Positions 1 to 8,135 of a DNA stretch of 64,000 bases are shown in pieces. The position numbers and the translations under genes are program-made. The stretch's first letter is position 1. Each line of letters opens with the position of its first letter. The notes below the pieces were generated by a model. The model was not told where the DNA came from. It did no database searches and saw nothing but the letters and a program-made list of their open reading frames with translations. The stretch is from CALAGB01 sp963713965 (GTDB lineage: Bacteria; Chloroflexota; Chloroflexia; Thermomicrobiales; Thermomicrobiaceae), in assembly GCA_963713965.1 (NCBI GenBank), contig OY970217.1, forward strand, positions 558,001-622,000. Direction: 5' to 3'.

Positions 1-257
1 ATTGCGTCAGGTACGACGCGGAACCCGAACTCCTCATAGACGGCGCCATCATTGGCGACCACGAAGACGTCATTTGCTACCGACGAAACGCGATCGGCAA
101 CAGTCTCGATCATCGTTCGGCCCGCGAGATGAAGGAGTGACTTTTCCTCCCCCATTCTCCGGCTTTGTCCGCCTGCCAGAATCGCGGCGCTCAACAGCGG
201 TTGGCGATCGCTGGTACTCTCGATTGATGTGACAGCCGCGCTTTGTTGACATGACAA
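1..257 (-). CDS. mobA: Molybdenum cofactor guanylyltransferase, N-terminal part (cut by window edge)
   Basis: Read leftward, this frame gives an N-terminus with AAILAGGQSRRMGEEKSLL, the nucleotide-binding signature of the MobA family (LAGGxSxRMGxxK). MobA transfers GMP to molybdopterin to make the guanine dinucleotide cofactor in the cytoplasm. About 85 residues are present and the C-terminal part lies beyond position 1. The frame opens after a TAG near 294-296. Possible starts are TTG at 257 or TTG at 194, the latter only a few residues before the signature. Neither has a convincing ribosome binding site, so the start is uncertain. It is divergent from the SWIM zinc-finger gene. A CobY or IspD-type nucleotidyltransferase is less likely given the exact motif. 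Confidence 0.75.
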   Translation of the reverse strand, partial: MSCQQSAAVTSIESTSDRQPLLSAAILAGGQSRRMGEEKSLLHLAGRTMIETVADRVSSVANDVFVVANDGAVYEEFGFRVVPDA

Positions 258-272
258 TTCGTCCGCCCGCCT

Positions 273-300
273 TTGACATCCTCCACCAGCACGCTATAAT
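273..300 (+). promoter_or_regulatory. Sigma70-type promoter for the SWIM leader
   Basis: TTGACA (273-278), a 16-bp spacer and TATAAT (295-300) match both consensus hexamers exactly. Transcription would start near 307, giving a leader of nearly 200 nt before the zinc-finger gene at 501. Confidence 0.8.
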
Positions 301-342
301 CACCTTAATAGATAGTTCATCCACGAGAGGACGACGAGCACT

Positions 343-381
343 ATGGACGTTCGTCCCACCATTGAGAATAGCCCAAGGTGA
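343..381 (+). CDS. Putative 12-residue leader peptide (MDVRPTIENSPR)
   Basis: A 12-codon frame starts with ATG inside the leader transcribed from the promoter at 273-300 and ends in TGA at 379-381. A purine-rich GAGAGG lies at 325-330, somewhat far upstream (12 nt). The stop codon overlaps the first bases of a terminator-like hairpin (380-409), the geometry expected of a leader peptide that couples translation to termination. The peptide has no run of one amino acid, so a classic amino-acid attenuator is not indicated. That it is translated is an inference from position; it could be chance. Confidence 0.4.
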   Translation: MDVRPTIENSPR

Positions 382-418
382 GCACCGGGAAACTGACTTC
401 CTGGTGCTCTTCTGTTTT
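380..418 (+). terminator. Attenuator-like hairpin in the SWIM gene leader
   Basis: GAGCACC (380-386) pairs with GGTGCTC (403-409), with a further GGAA/TTCC pairing inside, and is followed by a T-rich run (410-418). It has the form of an intrinsic terminator but sits about 80 nt upstream of the next gene, so it probably regulates read-through. A second hairpin, GGTGTC with GACGCC, follows at about 421-438. Confidence 0.55.
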
Positions 419-500
419 AAGGTGTCGCGAGAGACGCCACCAGTGAGATAGTCGCGGGCGGGGCGGGGGAACGCTCGGACCGCGGAAAGGAGTACTACTG

Positions 501-758
501 GTGAACTCGAGCATGATTGGAAAGATCGAAAAGGCGCGCCGCTACGCGGAAGAACCCGGGCGAGCACAGATCCAGGACCTGGACGTCAAGTTCCAGGGCG
601 AGCATGACACCTACAACGTCAGCTACCATGACAGCCAATGGTCATGCGACTGTCATTCATTCACGGCACTTCAGGCCGGCACCTGCAGCCACATCATGGC
701 GATGGAGCGTTTGCTCGGTCAGATGATCCCTGGCGAGATGCTCGCGGCGGCCAGCTAA
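501..758 (+). CDS. Small SWIM zinc-finger protein
   Basis: This 85-residue protein has CxC (CDC) and CxH (CSH) pairs in its second half, in the order and spacing of a SWIM zinc finger, a domain that binds nucleic acid or protein. The rest is hydrophilic with no further domain. The GTG start at 501 is supported by AAAGGAG eight bases upstream; an in-frame ATG at 513 lacks a comparable site. It is expressed from its own promoter behind a leader with a small frame and a terminator-like hairpin, so conditional expression is likely. SWIM domains usually occur inside larger proteins such as helicases or transposases; here it is essentially the whole protein. The cellular role is not known to me. 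Confidence 0.85.
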   Translation: MNSSMIGKIEKARRYAEEPGRAQIQDLDVKFQGEHDTYNVSYHDSQWSCDCHSFTALQAGTCSHIMAMERLLGQMIPGEMLAAAS

Positions 759-795
759 CCAGAGACGATTTCACGATCAATACGTAGGCAAATGA

Positions 796-824
796 CGAGC
801 GGGCTCACATGTTGAACCCGCTCG
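796..824 (+). terminator. Stem-loop after the SWIM gene
   Basis: CGAGCGGG (796-803) pairs with CCCGCTCG (817-824). There is no strong T run, so it may stop transcription weakly, or act for both this gene and the leftward gene ending at 854. Confidence 0.45.
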
Positions 825-853
825 ATTCATGTTTAGTGAACGAATGCTAAATG

Positions 854-1141
854 TTAGTTGTCAGAAATGAGGTCAAGCCGCGTCATGGCCGGGATCACTC
901 TGGTGATGTCCGTCAAAATGACGCGCGGCCGGGGGCCGGACACATACTCGCCTTCGTGCCAGCGGTCGTCGATGAGGCGCTGTCTGCGCTGCAATACAAT
1001 TGCCGCCGGGTCAACGGTCGATGAACCTGGCGCGCTCAGCACGATCGCGGCGTTGACGGTCAGTGCCGTGAACAAATTGATCATCTTGGACCGCAACGTC
1101 TTTCGTTCCACCGGTCGCCTGCGTCCGTAAACCGCGTCCAT
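854..1141 (-). CDS. Hypothetical protein translationally coupled to the c-di-AMP receptor
   Basis: A 95-residue frame begins with ATG that shares its A with the TGA stop of the upstream receptor gene (TGATG arrangement), typical of translational coupling. The N-terminus is basic (RRRPVER), followed by a mildly hydrophobic stretch and then a charged half rich in R, D and E. I do not recognise a domain, and no transmembrane helix or signal peptide is clear. The coupling and absence of any gap argue that it is a real gene working in the same process as the cyclic-di-AMP binding protein, but this is inference. A chance open frame cannot be excluded. Confidence 0.5.
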   Translation of the reverse strand: MDAVYGRRRPVERKTLRSKMINLFTALTVNAAIVLSAPGSSTVDPAAIVLQRRQRLIDDRWHEGEYVSGPRPRVILTDITRVIPAMTRLDLISDN

Positions 1142-1467
1142 CAAATACGCTCGAATCGTTCTACGTTCACGACGAAGACGGTCGCGCCACCCACCACGAC
1201 GTCGACCAGGTCTGCCGGATACCAGTCGTGGACGTCACCAATGATCTCCGGCTGGACAGTCTCGGTCCGCTGGCGGCAGTTGTTGTCAATCAGTCGAACA
1301 ACCTTGCGGACTTCATAATCTTGCACGCCGACCATTAAAGTAGTATTTCCCACCCGCAAGAAACCGCCTGTGCTGGCGATCCGTGTGGCGCGAAACCCGG
1401 CATCGGTAATCGACTTCAGAAGCTGATTCGCATCGTAGTCCTGTACGATCGCGAAGACCAATTTCAT
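1141..1467 (-). CDS. darA: Cyclic-di-AMP receptor, PII-like (DarA/PstA family)
   Basis: The 108-residue protein matches the DUF970 family of PII-like cyclic-di-AMP receptors in length and motif. It starts MKLVFAIVQDYDANQL and has the glycine-rich segment TGGFLRVGNTTLMVGV at about residues 33-48, where family members contact the nucleotide. These trimers bind c-di-AMP and pass the signal to partner proteins that are mostly unknown. The ATG at 1467 has AAGGAGCGAGG just upstream. An extended -10 element lies at 1530-1538. The coupled downstream gene (854-1141) is a candidate partner. No diadenylate cyclase is in the window. Confidence 0.88.
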   Translation of the reverse strand: MKLVFAIVQDYDANQLLKSITDAGFRATRIASTGGFLRVGNTTLMVGVQDYEVRKVVRLIDNNCRQRTETVQPEIIGDVHDWYPADLVDVVVGGATVFVVNVERFERI

Positions 1468-1529
1468 CGATGGACCTCGCTCCTTATCGTTTGCGAATCA
1501 ACGATCTGATTACCCGCACTATGCCACCG

Positions 1530-1538
1530 AATATAGCA
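1530..1538 (-). promoter_or_regulatory. Extended -10 promoter for darA
   Basis: On the minus strand TGC-TATATT precedes darA by about 60 bp. No good -35 hexamer is seen, as is common for extended -10 promoters. Confidence 0.5.
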
Positions 1539-1600
1539 CAGCTCGCCTGTACGAACGAAGGTCAGCAATCGTGAATTGAACGACCGGCCTTGATCATGCG

Positions 1601-2437
1601 ATGATCGAAGAGAGAACCCGTGGAACTGTTGAATTGACATTGAGATTCGGAGAGGCGTTGTCCGAGCCGGTATTCGAGTTGGCAGAATTGACGTGGCAAG
1701 AGGCCGAGGTTGTGTTGCGACGGCGTCCGATTGGGCTCCTACCCGTTGGCGCAATAGAGGCTCACGGCCCTCATCTTCCACTCGAGACTGACGTCATCAT
1801 CGCGCGTGAAATGGCGAAACGTGGTGCGCTCCGCCTTGCCGGCCACGGTTTGCCCGTACTGATATTGCCGGCCATATCGTTCGGCGTGAGCTTCGTGGGG
1901 ACGTGCTTCGGCGGCACGTCTCCCGTTGACGTGTACGCCTTCGAAGCGAATCTCACCTCATTGCTGACGCACGCCGCGACCCAGGAGTATCGAGCTCTCT
2001 GCGTCTGCAACGCTCATCTGGAGCCCGCGCATGTTGCCGCCATCCAGCGGGCCGCGCGGACCGCGAGCAGTGACACTGGGATTCCAATCGTCGCGCCGGA
2101 CAAGCGCGAACCGCGCTGGGCGGAACGGTTGAGCGAAGAATTCCGGCGCGGCGCGCGGCACGCCGGAGGATACGAAACGTCGCTGATGCTGGCCGTTAGC
2201 CCGAGCGCAGTTCGCTGGGACGAGGCGCGCAAGCTACCTCCGGTCTGGGTCGATCTCCCTGCTCAATTGAGCGCGGGTGCCAAGACGTTTGCCGAGGCGG
2301 GCGGCGAACTCGGCTATTTTGGCGAGCCCGCAACCGCGTCCGCCAACGAAGGCGAACGGCTGTTTGATGCCCTGGGAACGATCATTCGTGACGCCGTTCT
2401 CGAGGCGTTGGAGGTCGATTGCAGTCCGACGCATTGA
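1601..2437 (+). CDS. Creatininase-family amidohydrolase
   Basis: The protein has the creatininase fold signature GAIEAHGPHLPLETD at about residues 50-64, giving metal ligands E53, H55 and D64 with the spacing of Pseudomonas creatininase (E34, H36, D45). Later, NAHLE (137-141) supplies an H-x-E pair like H120/E122 of true creatininase, rather than the NGHGGN of the broader family. HAGGYETS near 187-194 adds another conserved acidic residue. The family hydrolyses cyclic or linear amides with two divalent metals, and the substrate here cannot be told. The N-terminal 25 residues are extra and the start is uncertain; no clear ribosome site precedes 1601. The next gene follows after 18 bp. Confidence 0.85.
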   Translation: MIEERTRGTVELTLRFGEALSEPVFELAELTWQEAEVVLRRRPIGLLPVGAIEAHGPHLPLETDVIIAREMAKRGALRLAGHGLPVLILPAISFGVSFVGTCFGGTSPVDVYAFEANLTSLLTHAATQEYRALCVCNAHLEPAHVAAIQRAARTASSDTGIPIVAPDKREPRWAERLSEEFRRGARHAGGYETSLMLAVSPSAVRWDEARKLPPVWVDLPAQLSAGAKTFAEAGGELGYFGEPATASANEGERLFDALGTIIRDAVLEALEVDCSPTH

Positions 2438-2455
2438 TCGAAAGGAGCACGTGAC

Positions 2456-3106
2456 ATGGAGCCGGGAATCACCTGGTATGCACAGTCGTCGATCCGCATC
2501 GAGGCAAGAGGGATGCAAATCTATATCGATCCGTACCACGTTCCGGATGGTGAACCAAAGGCGGACGTCCTCCTGATCAGCCATGAGCATGGCGATCATC
2601 TCTCGCCCGACGACATCAACAGAGTGCGCTCGGGCGACACTGCCGTGTTCGCGAACAAGACGGCTGCTGCCAAGCTCGACGGAGACGTGAAGGTGCTGAC
2701 GCCTGGTGAATCAGCAACCATCGGCGCGCTCAAAATCCGTACGGTCCCGGCCTATACCACCACGAAGCTGCGACCATCCGGAGAGCCGACCCATCCCAAA
2801 GAGGCCGAGCATCTTGGGCTGATCCTCGAGATCGACGACCTGACGTTCTACGCCGCGGGTGACACTGACGTCATCCCTGAGATGGAATCTGTTGGACCTG
2901 TTGACTATGCCTTCCTGCCGGTGAGTGGCAAGTTCGTAATGACACCGGAAGAGGCGGCCGAGGCAGCGCGCCTTGTACAACCCAGCGTAGCCATACCGGT
3001 CCATTTCGGCGCTATCGTCGGATCGGCCGACGACGCAAAGCGCTTTGCCGAGTTGGTTCCCGATCAGGTGCGCGTCTGGATCATGACGGCCGCTGGGAGC
3101 GAGTAG
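2456..3106 (+). CDS. Metallo-beta-lactamase-fold hydrolase
   Basis: This 216-residue cytoplasmic protein carries SHEHGDH at residues 42-48, the HxHxDH zinc-binding motif of metallo-beta-lactamase fold enzymes. AAGDTD near 140 and PVHFG near 182-186 provide the remaining metal ligands. The short length and lack of an inserted domain resemble the UPF0173/YtkL-like group, whose members hydrolyse phosphoester, thioester or amide bonds. The ATG is preceded by AAAGGAGCACGTGAC. It sits 18 bp after the creatininase-like gene, so the two are likely co-transcribed. The substrate is unknown. Confidence 0.85.
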   Translation: MEPGITWYAQSSIRIEARGMQIYIDPYHVPDGEPKADVLLISHEHGDHLSPDDINRVRSGDTAVFANKTAAAKLDGDVKVLTPGESATIGALKIRTVPAYTTTKLRPSGEPTHPKEAEHLGLILEIDDLTFYAAGDTDVIPEMESVGPVDYAFLPVSGKFVMTPEEAAEAARLVQPSVAIPVHFGAIVGSADDAKRFAELVPDQVRVWIMTAAGSE

Positions 3107-3118
3107 CCGATTCGATCG

Positions 3119-4474
3119 TCATTGCTGGACAAGGGCCGCGAACTGATCGAGAGACAGCAAGCCAGAGATCTCGACTCGCGGCTCGTTCCAGCGTTTCGCG
3201 GTCGTCCAATCTTCACCGCCCCAAGCGGCGATTCCACCCGTGTACCCGGCCGATGCGGTGGCGTCTATGACGCGGCCATTGTAGTCGCCGTATGGATAGG
3301 CAATGAAATTCACCTGCTGCCCGAGAATCGATTCAAGTGTCGCTCGACTCTGATTGAGCTGGTAGCTCAGGCTGTCGTCGGATTGCTGGGTGAAATAGGG
3401 GTGACTGACGCTGTGTGACTCAACGTCGTGCCCGCGTTGAGACATCGAACGAAGCTGGTCTTGCGAGAGCTGCGAGTGACCGGTGACTACGAAAAAGACA
3501 CCCTTCATCCCTCGCGCGTCCAACGCCGCCGCAGCATCCCAGTGTCCAGCGGTTGAGTCGTCGAACGAGATCACGATGGGGTTCGAAGGCAACGATCCGC
3601 CGTTGAACATGTAGTCGTACAGTTGTTGCAGGCTTACCGTGTGGTAACCGCGCGACTGCACCCAGTCCATCTCTTGCTCAAACTTCCAGAGCGGCGTCAC
3701 GTATCGATCCGCGCTGGGGGCGATCTGGTGATACATCAAGACCGGGATGTGGAGCGATCGAGGTCCAGAGAAGAGTGCTGCAGAGTAGTCTGGAATACCG
3801 TCCGGACGGTCGATTGACGCGGTGTCGACCTGATCGAGTTTGGCTGCCCAATCGCCCAATAGACCGAGCTGGACTTCGTAGGGTGTCCCCTGGTGCTCCG
3901 GCCAATACTCGAATCGAGCACGCTCGAAGTATTGAACGGTGCGGCCGTTTTCGCTCGTCTCCTCGCTGATTGGGTAACCGAAGACAGCCAGCCCGCCGTT
4001 CTTCTCCCAATAAGTCTTGAACCCATAGGAGAGGTAGTGACCGGTGGCAGCGAAGTAGTCACGGCTGGCCGTATCTTGCCAATCCGGCAAAGCAGATTGC
4101 GGCCGGAATGCGTCGCCCTGGGTCAGATCTTGAGCGAACAACGTACCAAGCAGTCCAAGCTCGACCTCAAAAGGAGTCCCGGCGAACTCTGGATGAAGCT
4201 CGAATCGTGCCCGCTCAAAATACTGAACCTTGAATCCACCTTGATCGAATGGCTCACTTATTGGGAATCCATAGATCGATAGTCCGCCGTTTTCCCGCCA
4301 GTAGGTCAGAAACTGATCGGACAGTGTATGCCCAGTCTGGGAGAAGAAGACGGAGCTGGGAGCCGCCAAACCTGGCTCAGGCGACTGAAACAGCGAGAAC
4401 ATCACTGAAAGAACCAGACACGAGGCGAGCGTGCGCCTGATAAGACTCGAGCCGTGCACGATCATGTTCTCCAT
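3119..4474 (-). CDS. Secreted polysaccharide deacetylase with two N-terminal LGFP-like modules
   Basis: A signal peptide (about residues 1-37, hydrophobic core LASCLVLSVMF) is followed by two related modules of about 65 residues (roughly 46-112 and 139-205). Each reads TGHxLSxxFxxYWxxNGGLxxFGxPISE, then VQYFERARFE, then LGLLG. The C-terminal 210 residues form a NodB-type polysaccharide deacetylase: MYHQ, SFDDS with the catalytic and metal aspartates, and HSVSHP with the metal histidines. The enzyme would remove acetyl groups from peptidoglycan or an exopolysaccharide outside the cell, with the modules probably tethering it to the wall. The same modules recur in the protein at 44482-45831. The start is ATG at 4474 or ATG at 4465. 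Confidence 0.88.
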   Translation of the reverse strand: MENMIVHGSSLIRRTLASCLVLSVMFSLFQSPEPGLAAPSSVFFSQTGHTLSDQFLTYWRENGGLSIYGFPISEPFDQGGFKVQYFERARFELHPEFAGTPFEVELGLLGTLFAQDLTQGDAFRPQSALPDWQDTASRDYFAATGHYLSYGFKTYWEKNGGLAVFGYPISEETSENGRTVQYFERARFEYWPEHQGTPYEVQLGLLGDWAAKLDQVDTASIDRPDGIPDYSAALFSGPRSLHIPVLMYHQIAPSADRYVTPLWKFEQEMDWVQSRGYHTVSLQQLYDYMFNGGSLPSNPIVISFDDSTAGHWDAAAALDARGMKGVFFVVTGHSQLSQDQLRSMSQRGHDVESHSVSHPYFTQQSDDSLSYQLNQSRATLESILGQQVNFIAYPYGDYNGRVIDATASAGYTGGIAAWGGEDWTTAKRWNEPRVEISGLLSLDQFAALVQQ

Positions 4475-4592
4475 ATTCGTTTCCGAACCACGGACGATCG
4501 ATCATTGATATTTCCGAAACTGTGTAGTGCTGTCGGGCTAATGGCGTGTCGCGCGGCCCCTATGATGAGAGTCACGGAGCGTGGAGTCAAGC

Positions 4593-6398
4593 ATGTTGAA
4601 AAAGACGGTTTCACGACGCGGATTCGTTCTCGGCATCTCGGTGGCCGCGGGCACCTTGCTTGCCTCTTGTCGCAGGGGCAACGGCGTCACTCCCACCAAC
4701 GCGCCAACAATTCTTCCAACTGCTCCCGTGGCCAAATCCACCGCGACCCCGTCTCCTGCGGCGGCACAAGCGATCATTGCGGCTCCGACTCCGTCGCCTA
4801 GCTCATCTCCAAGTCCAAGTCCAACGCCGACGCCCGATCCGATCACCGTCAGCGTTTGGGTCGATCCGACGATTCCGACGGCATGGGGGCCAATCGCGGA
4901 ACAGGCGATCGCCCAAATCGCAGCACAATCGGGAGACGGAGCGGTCGACATCCGGCGTGTGATTGCTGGCGAACAAGCCGACCTGAGCATCTCGACGACC
5001 AGGCCGGCAAACGGAGACCAGCCCGTATCGCTGGCGAAGATGGCGCTGGTTCCCGTCTGTTCACCACGCATTCCTATTCGAGAGATCTCCTCCGATCAAG
5101 CTGGAGCGCTGCTGAGCGGGACCGTCACGGATTGGGCCGACGTCGGGTCGCCGACGTCGGTTCCGGTCCAACTGTTCATCATATCCGGGGCTCGAGTCGA
5201 CGGGACGAGCGACTCCGCAACGAAGGTCGCAAGTTTTGACGAATTCGTGGGCCAGTTTGCGGATAGCCCGGGAGCTGTTGCCATGGTGCCGGTCGACGAC
5301 GTCGATTTCCGTGGGTTGAGTCTCATCGTTGACGGCGTGGATCTTCTCGCTGAGGCGCAATCTCCCGACGAATGGCCATTCGATCTCGATCTGTTTCTCA
5401 GCGGCACAGCGGATTCAGCGCCCATGGTCGAGAACTTCGTTGCAACTCCATCCAGTGAAGTGCCAGCCACGGCGCCTCCGCTGACGGTCTCCTGGGTCGG
5501 CGACGTGATCCTCGGACGGACGGTACATACCATCATGACCAGGCTCAACGACTATCAGGCGCCGTTCCGATTAGTGGCCGACGAGTTAAAAGGTTCTGAC
5601 CTCACGATCGCCAACCTCGAGTGCTCGCTCGCCGACGACATCGAACCACCGTCAGACCCACTCACGTTCTCCTTCATGACCTACACGGCGGGCGCGGATG
5701 GTATGTCGCTGGCTGGGATCGACGCGGTCAGTCAGGCCAACAACCACAGCATGAATTTCGGTGCCCACGGCATGCGCGACACGTTGGCGGCATTGGACCA
5801 GCACAACATCAAGCACTTCGGCATAGGCGAGAACCTGGAAGAGGCTCGAAAACCGACCATCTTCGACGTTCAGGGCCGCAAGATCGCGATTCTGGGGTAC
5901 GACGGCATCACCGGGGGTACATACGGCGCGACCGATTCGACCGCGGGAACCTGCCCTCTCGACATCGATATCATGGCGCAAGACATCTCGGCGGTGCGCC
6001 AGCAGGCAGACCTCGTGATCCCCTTCGTCCATTGGGGCATCGAGTATCAGCTGGTTCCAAATGCGGAGCAGCAGATGATCGCACGCAACGCCATCGACGT
6101 CGGCGCCGACATGGTGATCGGCTCACATTGCCACTGGGTTCAGGGCATGGAGGTCTACAAGGGGAAGCCGATCATCTACTCACTTGCCAATTTCGTTTTC
6201 GACCAGGATTGGTCCTTGGAGACCAAACAAGGGCTGATCATGCACCTCGTTTTCCGACAGAACCGGGTCGCGGCAATCCGCTTCGTACCGGTTCTCATCG
6301 AGGACTTCTATCAGCCGCATATCGTCGATGGATCCGACATGACTCAGATTCTGGATCGGATTTGGCAATCGACGGATCTCATCGCCGCAGGTCTCTGA
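4593..6398 (+). CDS. Tat-exported lipoprotein: substrate-binding-like region fused to CapA phosphatase-like domain
   Basis: The N-terminus has SRRGFVLG (twin-arginine motif) and a lipobox ending in LLASC, so the product is probably exported folded and lipidated. A proline/serine/threonine linker (roughly residues 35-85) leads into about 170 residues resembling a periplasmic phosphate-binding (PstS-like) domain, with the phrases ADLSIS and PGAVAMVP. The C-terminal 300 residues are a CapA/PGA_cap domain: WVGDVILGR, NLECSL, NNHS, HWGIEY and GSHCHW, metallophosphatase-type motifs found in poly-gamma-glutamate capsule proteins. It may act on wall polymers. ATG at 4593 is preferred because it directly precedes the Tat signal; a GTG at 4581 is also in frame. 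Confidence 0.82.
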   Translation: MLKKTVSRRGFVLGISVAAGTLLASCRRGNGVTPTNAPTILPTAPVAKSTATPSPAAAQAIIAAPTPSPSSSPSPSPTPTPDPITVSVWVDPTIPTAWGPIAEQAIAQIAAQSGDGAVDIRRVIAGEQADLSISTTRPANGDQPVSLAKMALVPVCSPRIPIREISSDQAGALLSGTVTDWADVGSPTSVPVQLFIISGARVDGTSDSATKVASFDEFVGQFADSPGAVAMVPVDDVDFRGLSLIVDGVDLLAEAQSPDEWPFDLDLFLSGTADSAPMVENFVATPSSEVPATAPPLTVSWVGDVILGRTVHTIMTRLNDYQAPFRLVADELKGSDLTIANLECSLADDIEPPSDPLTFSFMTYTAGADGMSLAGIDAVSQANNHSMNFGAHGMRDTLAALDQHNIKHFGIGENLEEARKPTIFDVQGRKIAILGYDGITGGTYGATDSTAGTCPLDIDIMAQDISAVRQQADLVIPFVHWGIEYQLVPNAEQQMIARNAIDVGADMVIGSHCHWVQGMEVYKGKPIIYSLANFVFDQDWSLETKQGLIMHLVFRQNRVAAIRFVPVLIEDFYQPHIVDGSDMTQILDRIWQSTDLIAAGL

Positions 6399-6518
6399 GG
6401 GAACTGATTCGCGGCGAAAAGGCGCGCACGGTTATACTCGTCGGGCGCCGCGTCTCCAACGCTGTGGGGACCGGCGCTTAAGTGTCATAAACAAACTTGT
6501 TCGAAGGGGGAGGTGAAG

Positions 6519-8123
6519 ATGGCTGAGCGCATGAAGGGTGGTCAAGCCGCGGTTCGCGCGCTGGAGAGCCAGAGCGTCGACGTGGTCTTCGGAATTCCTG
6601 GAGTCCACACGCTCGAGATCTACGACGCGTTGGTCGACTCCAACATCACGCACATTCTGGCGAGGCATGAACAGGGCGCAGGATTCATGGCCGACGGCTA
6701 CGCTCGCGCGTCGGGCAAGCCTGGCGTCGCCGTCATCATCACTGGTCCCGGAATCACCAACGTGATGACGGCTGTGGGCGAGGCTTACACCGACTCATCC
6801 CCGATTCTGATCCTCTCGTCGAACGTGGAGCAGGAGTGGGCCGGCCAAATGCTCGGCCATCTACATGACCTGAGCGATCAGCTCGGCGTCATGCACGCCG
6901 TCACGAAATGGAACGCGCGTGCCACCAACGTTGCCCAGATTCCGGAACTGGTCGAGAAGGCGTTTCGCGAGATGAAGAGTGGGCGTCCTAGACCAACACA
7001 CGTTGAGGTGCCGCTTGACGTGCTTGCCGATTTTGCCGAAGCCGAGATGCTCGCACCGGCAAGCTGTGAGCCGAGCGTCCCGTCGAGCGAGTCGATTGCC
7101 AAAGCAATCGACGCAATCTCCGATGCGCAACGGGTCGTGATCTGGTGTGGCGGTGGCGCGGTGAGCAGCGGGGCAGGACAGGCTATTGCCCAGATCTCCG
7201 AGCAGCTCGGGGCCCCCATCCTTACGTCAGCCATGGGCAAGGGAAGCGTCCCGGCGGATCATCCGATGTTCATCGGCAAGGCGTGGGATACCGGCAATCC
7301 GATCGACGAGATGCTTCGCTCCACCGATCTACTCCTCGTCTTCGGTTCGAAGCTCGGTGCCATGGAGACCAACTATCAGCGCATGCCGATGCCCAAGACA
7401 CTGGTCCGCGTTGACGTGGACGCAAACGAGATCAACCGCAATTACGCGCCAACCGTCGCGGTCGTTGGCGACGCACGTGTCACCGCCGACCAAATGCTCG
7501 CCAGTCTCCGCCAACGGGACGTCCGGAAGGCGGGCTGGACGGCGGGTCAGGTACGAGAAATTCGCGACGCGTTTCTCGATTCGACCTGGGGAAAGGAACA
7601 GCAGCCATACGTCGACGCACTGCGGTCGGCCATCCCGCGCGACGGCGTTCTCGTCAGTGACATGACCATGATGGGATACGTCAGCCAGGGCCGCTACCCG
7701 GTTTACGAACCGCGAACCTTCCTCTTCCCGCAAGGCTATGGGACGCTCGGGTTCTCGCTTCCCGCGGCCATTGGCGCCAAAGTCGCCCGCCCGGATGCGA
7801 CCGTCGTGCCGATCGTCGGCGACGGCGGGTTCCAGTACACGATGCAAGAGCTTGCCACGGCGGTCCAATTCAAGCTCGGCCTTCCGATCGTCATCTTCAA
7901 TGATTCGACCTACACGGCGGTGAAGATGGAGCAAGCGGACAAATACGACCGACGTTTCATCGCGGTTGATTTGGTGAACCCCGACTATCCCAAGCTGGCC
8001 GATGCCTACGGCATCCCGTCAACCACCGCCCGTTCCGCGGAGGAGTTGGTACAGGCGATCGTGGCTGCGGCCAAACGGGACGTGCCGACGATCATCGACA
8101 CGCCAATCTCGTTCGGGTTGTAG
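6519..8123 (+). CDS. Thiamine-pyrophosphate enzyme, acetolactate-synthase-like
   Basis: The 534-residue protein has the three-domain layout of the acetolactate synthase/benzoylformate decarboxylase superfamily. The catalytic glutamate lies in LARHEQGAGFMADGYAR near residue 50. The central domain carries GGGAVSSGA. The C-terminal ThDP site is VGDGGFQYTMQELATA followed by FND, the GDG-x(about 26)-N motif. The ATG at 6519 lies eight bases after GGGGGAGG. No regulatory subunit (ilvN) or other branched-chain gene is adjacent, so a catabolic or promiscuous decarboxylase/ligase is as likely as acetolactate synthase. It converges with the threonine-dehydratase-like gene. Confidence 0.88.
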   Translation: MAERMKGGQAAVRALESQSVDVVFGIPGVHTLEIYDALVDSNITHILARHEQGAGFMADGYARASGKPGVAVIITGPGITNVMTAVGEAYTDSSPILILSSNVEQEWAGQMLGHLHDLSDQLGVMHAVTKWNARATNVAQIPELVEKAFREMKSGRPRPTHVEVPLDVLADFAEAEMLAPASCEPSVPSSESIAKAIDAISDAQRVVIWCGGGAVSSGAGQAIAQISEQLGAPILTSAMGKGSVPADHPMFIGKAWDTGNPIDEMLRSTDLLLVFGSKLGAMETNYQRMPMPKTLVRVDVDANEINRNYAPTVAVVGDARVTADQMLASLRQRDVRKAGWTAGQVREIRDAFLDSTWGKEQQPYVDALRSAIPRDGVLVSDMTMMGYVSQGRYPVYEPRTFLFPQGYGTLGFSLPAAIGAKVARPDATVVPIVGDGGFQYTMQELATAVQFKLGLPIVIFNDSTYTAVKMEQADKYDRRFIAVDLVNPDYPKLADAYGIPSTTARSAEELVQAIVAAAKRDVPTIIDTPISFGL

Positions 8124-8135
8124 CTCAGCGAGCGA

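Noticed and set aside
70..567. 165-residue reverse frame over the SWIM leader
   Set aside because: It lies antisense to the promoter, leader and start of the SWIM gene, has no motif, and the mobA signature in the same area is in a different frame.
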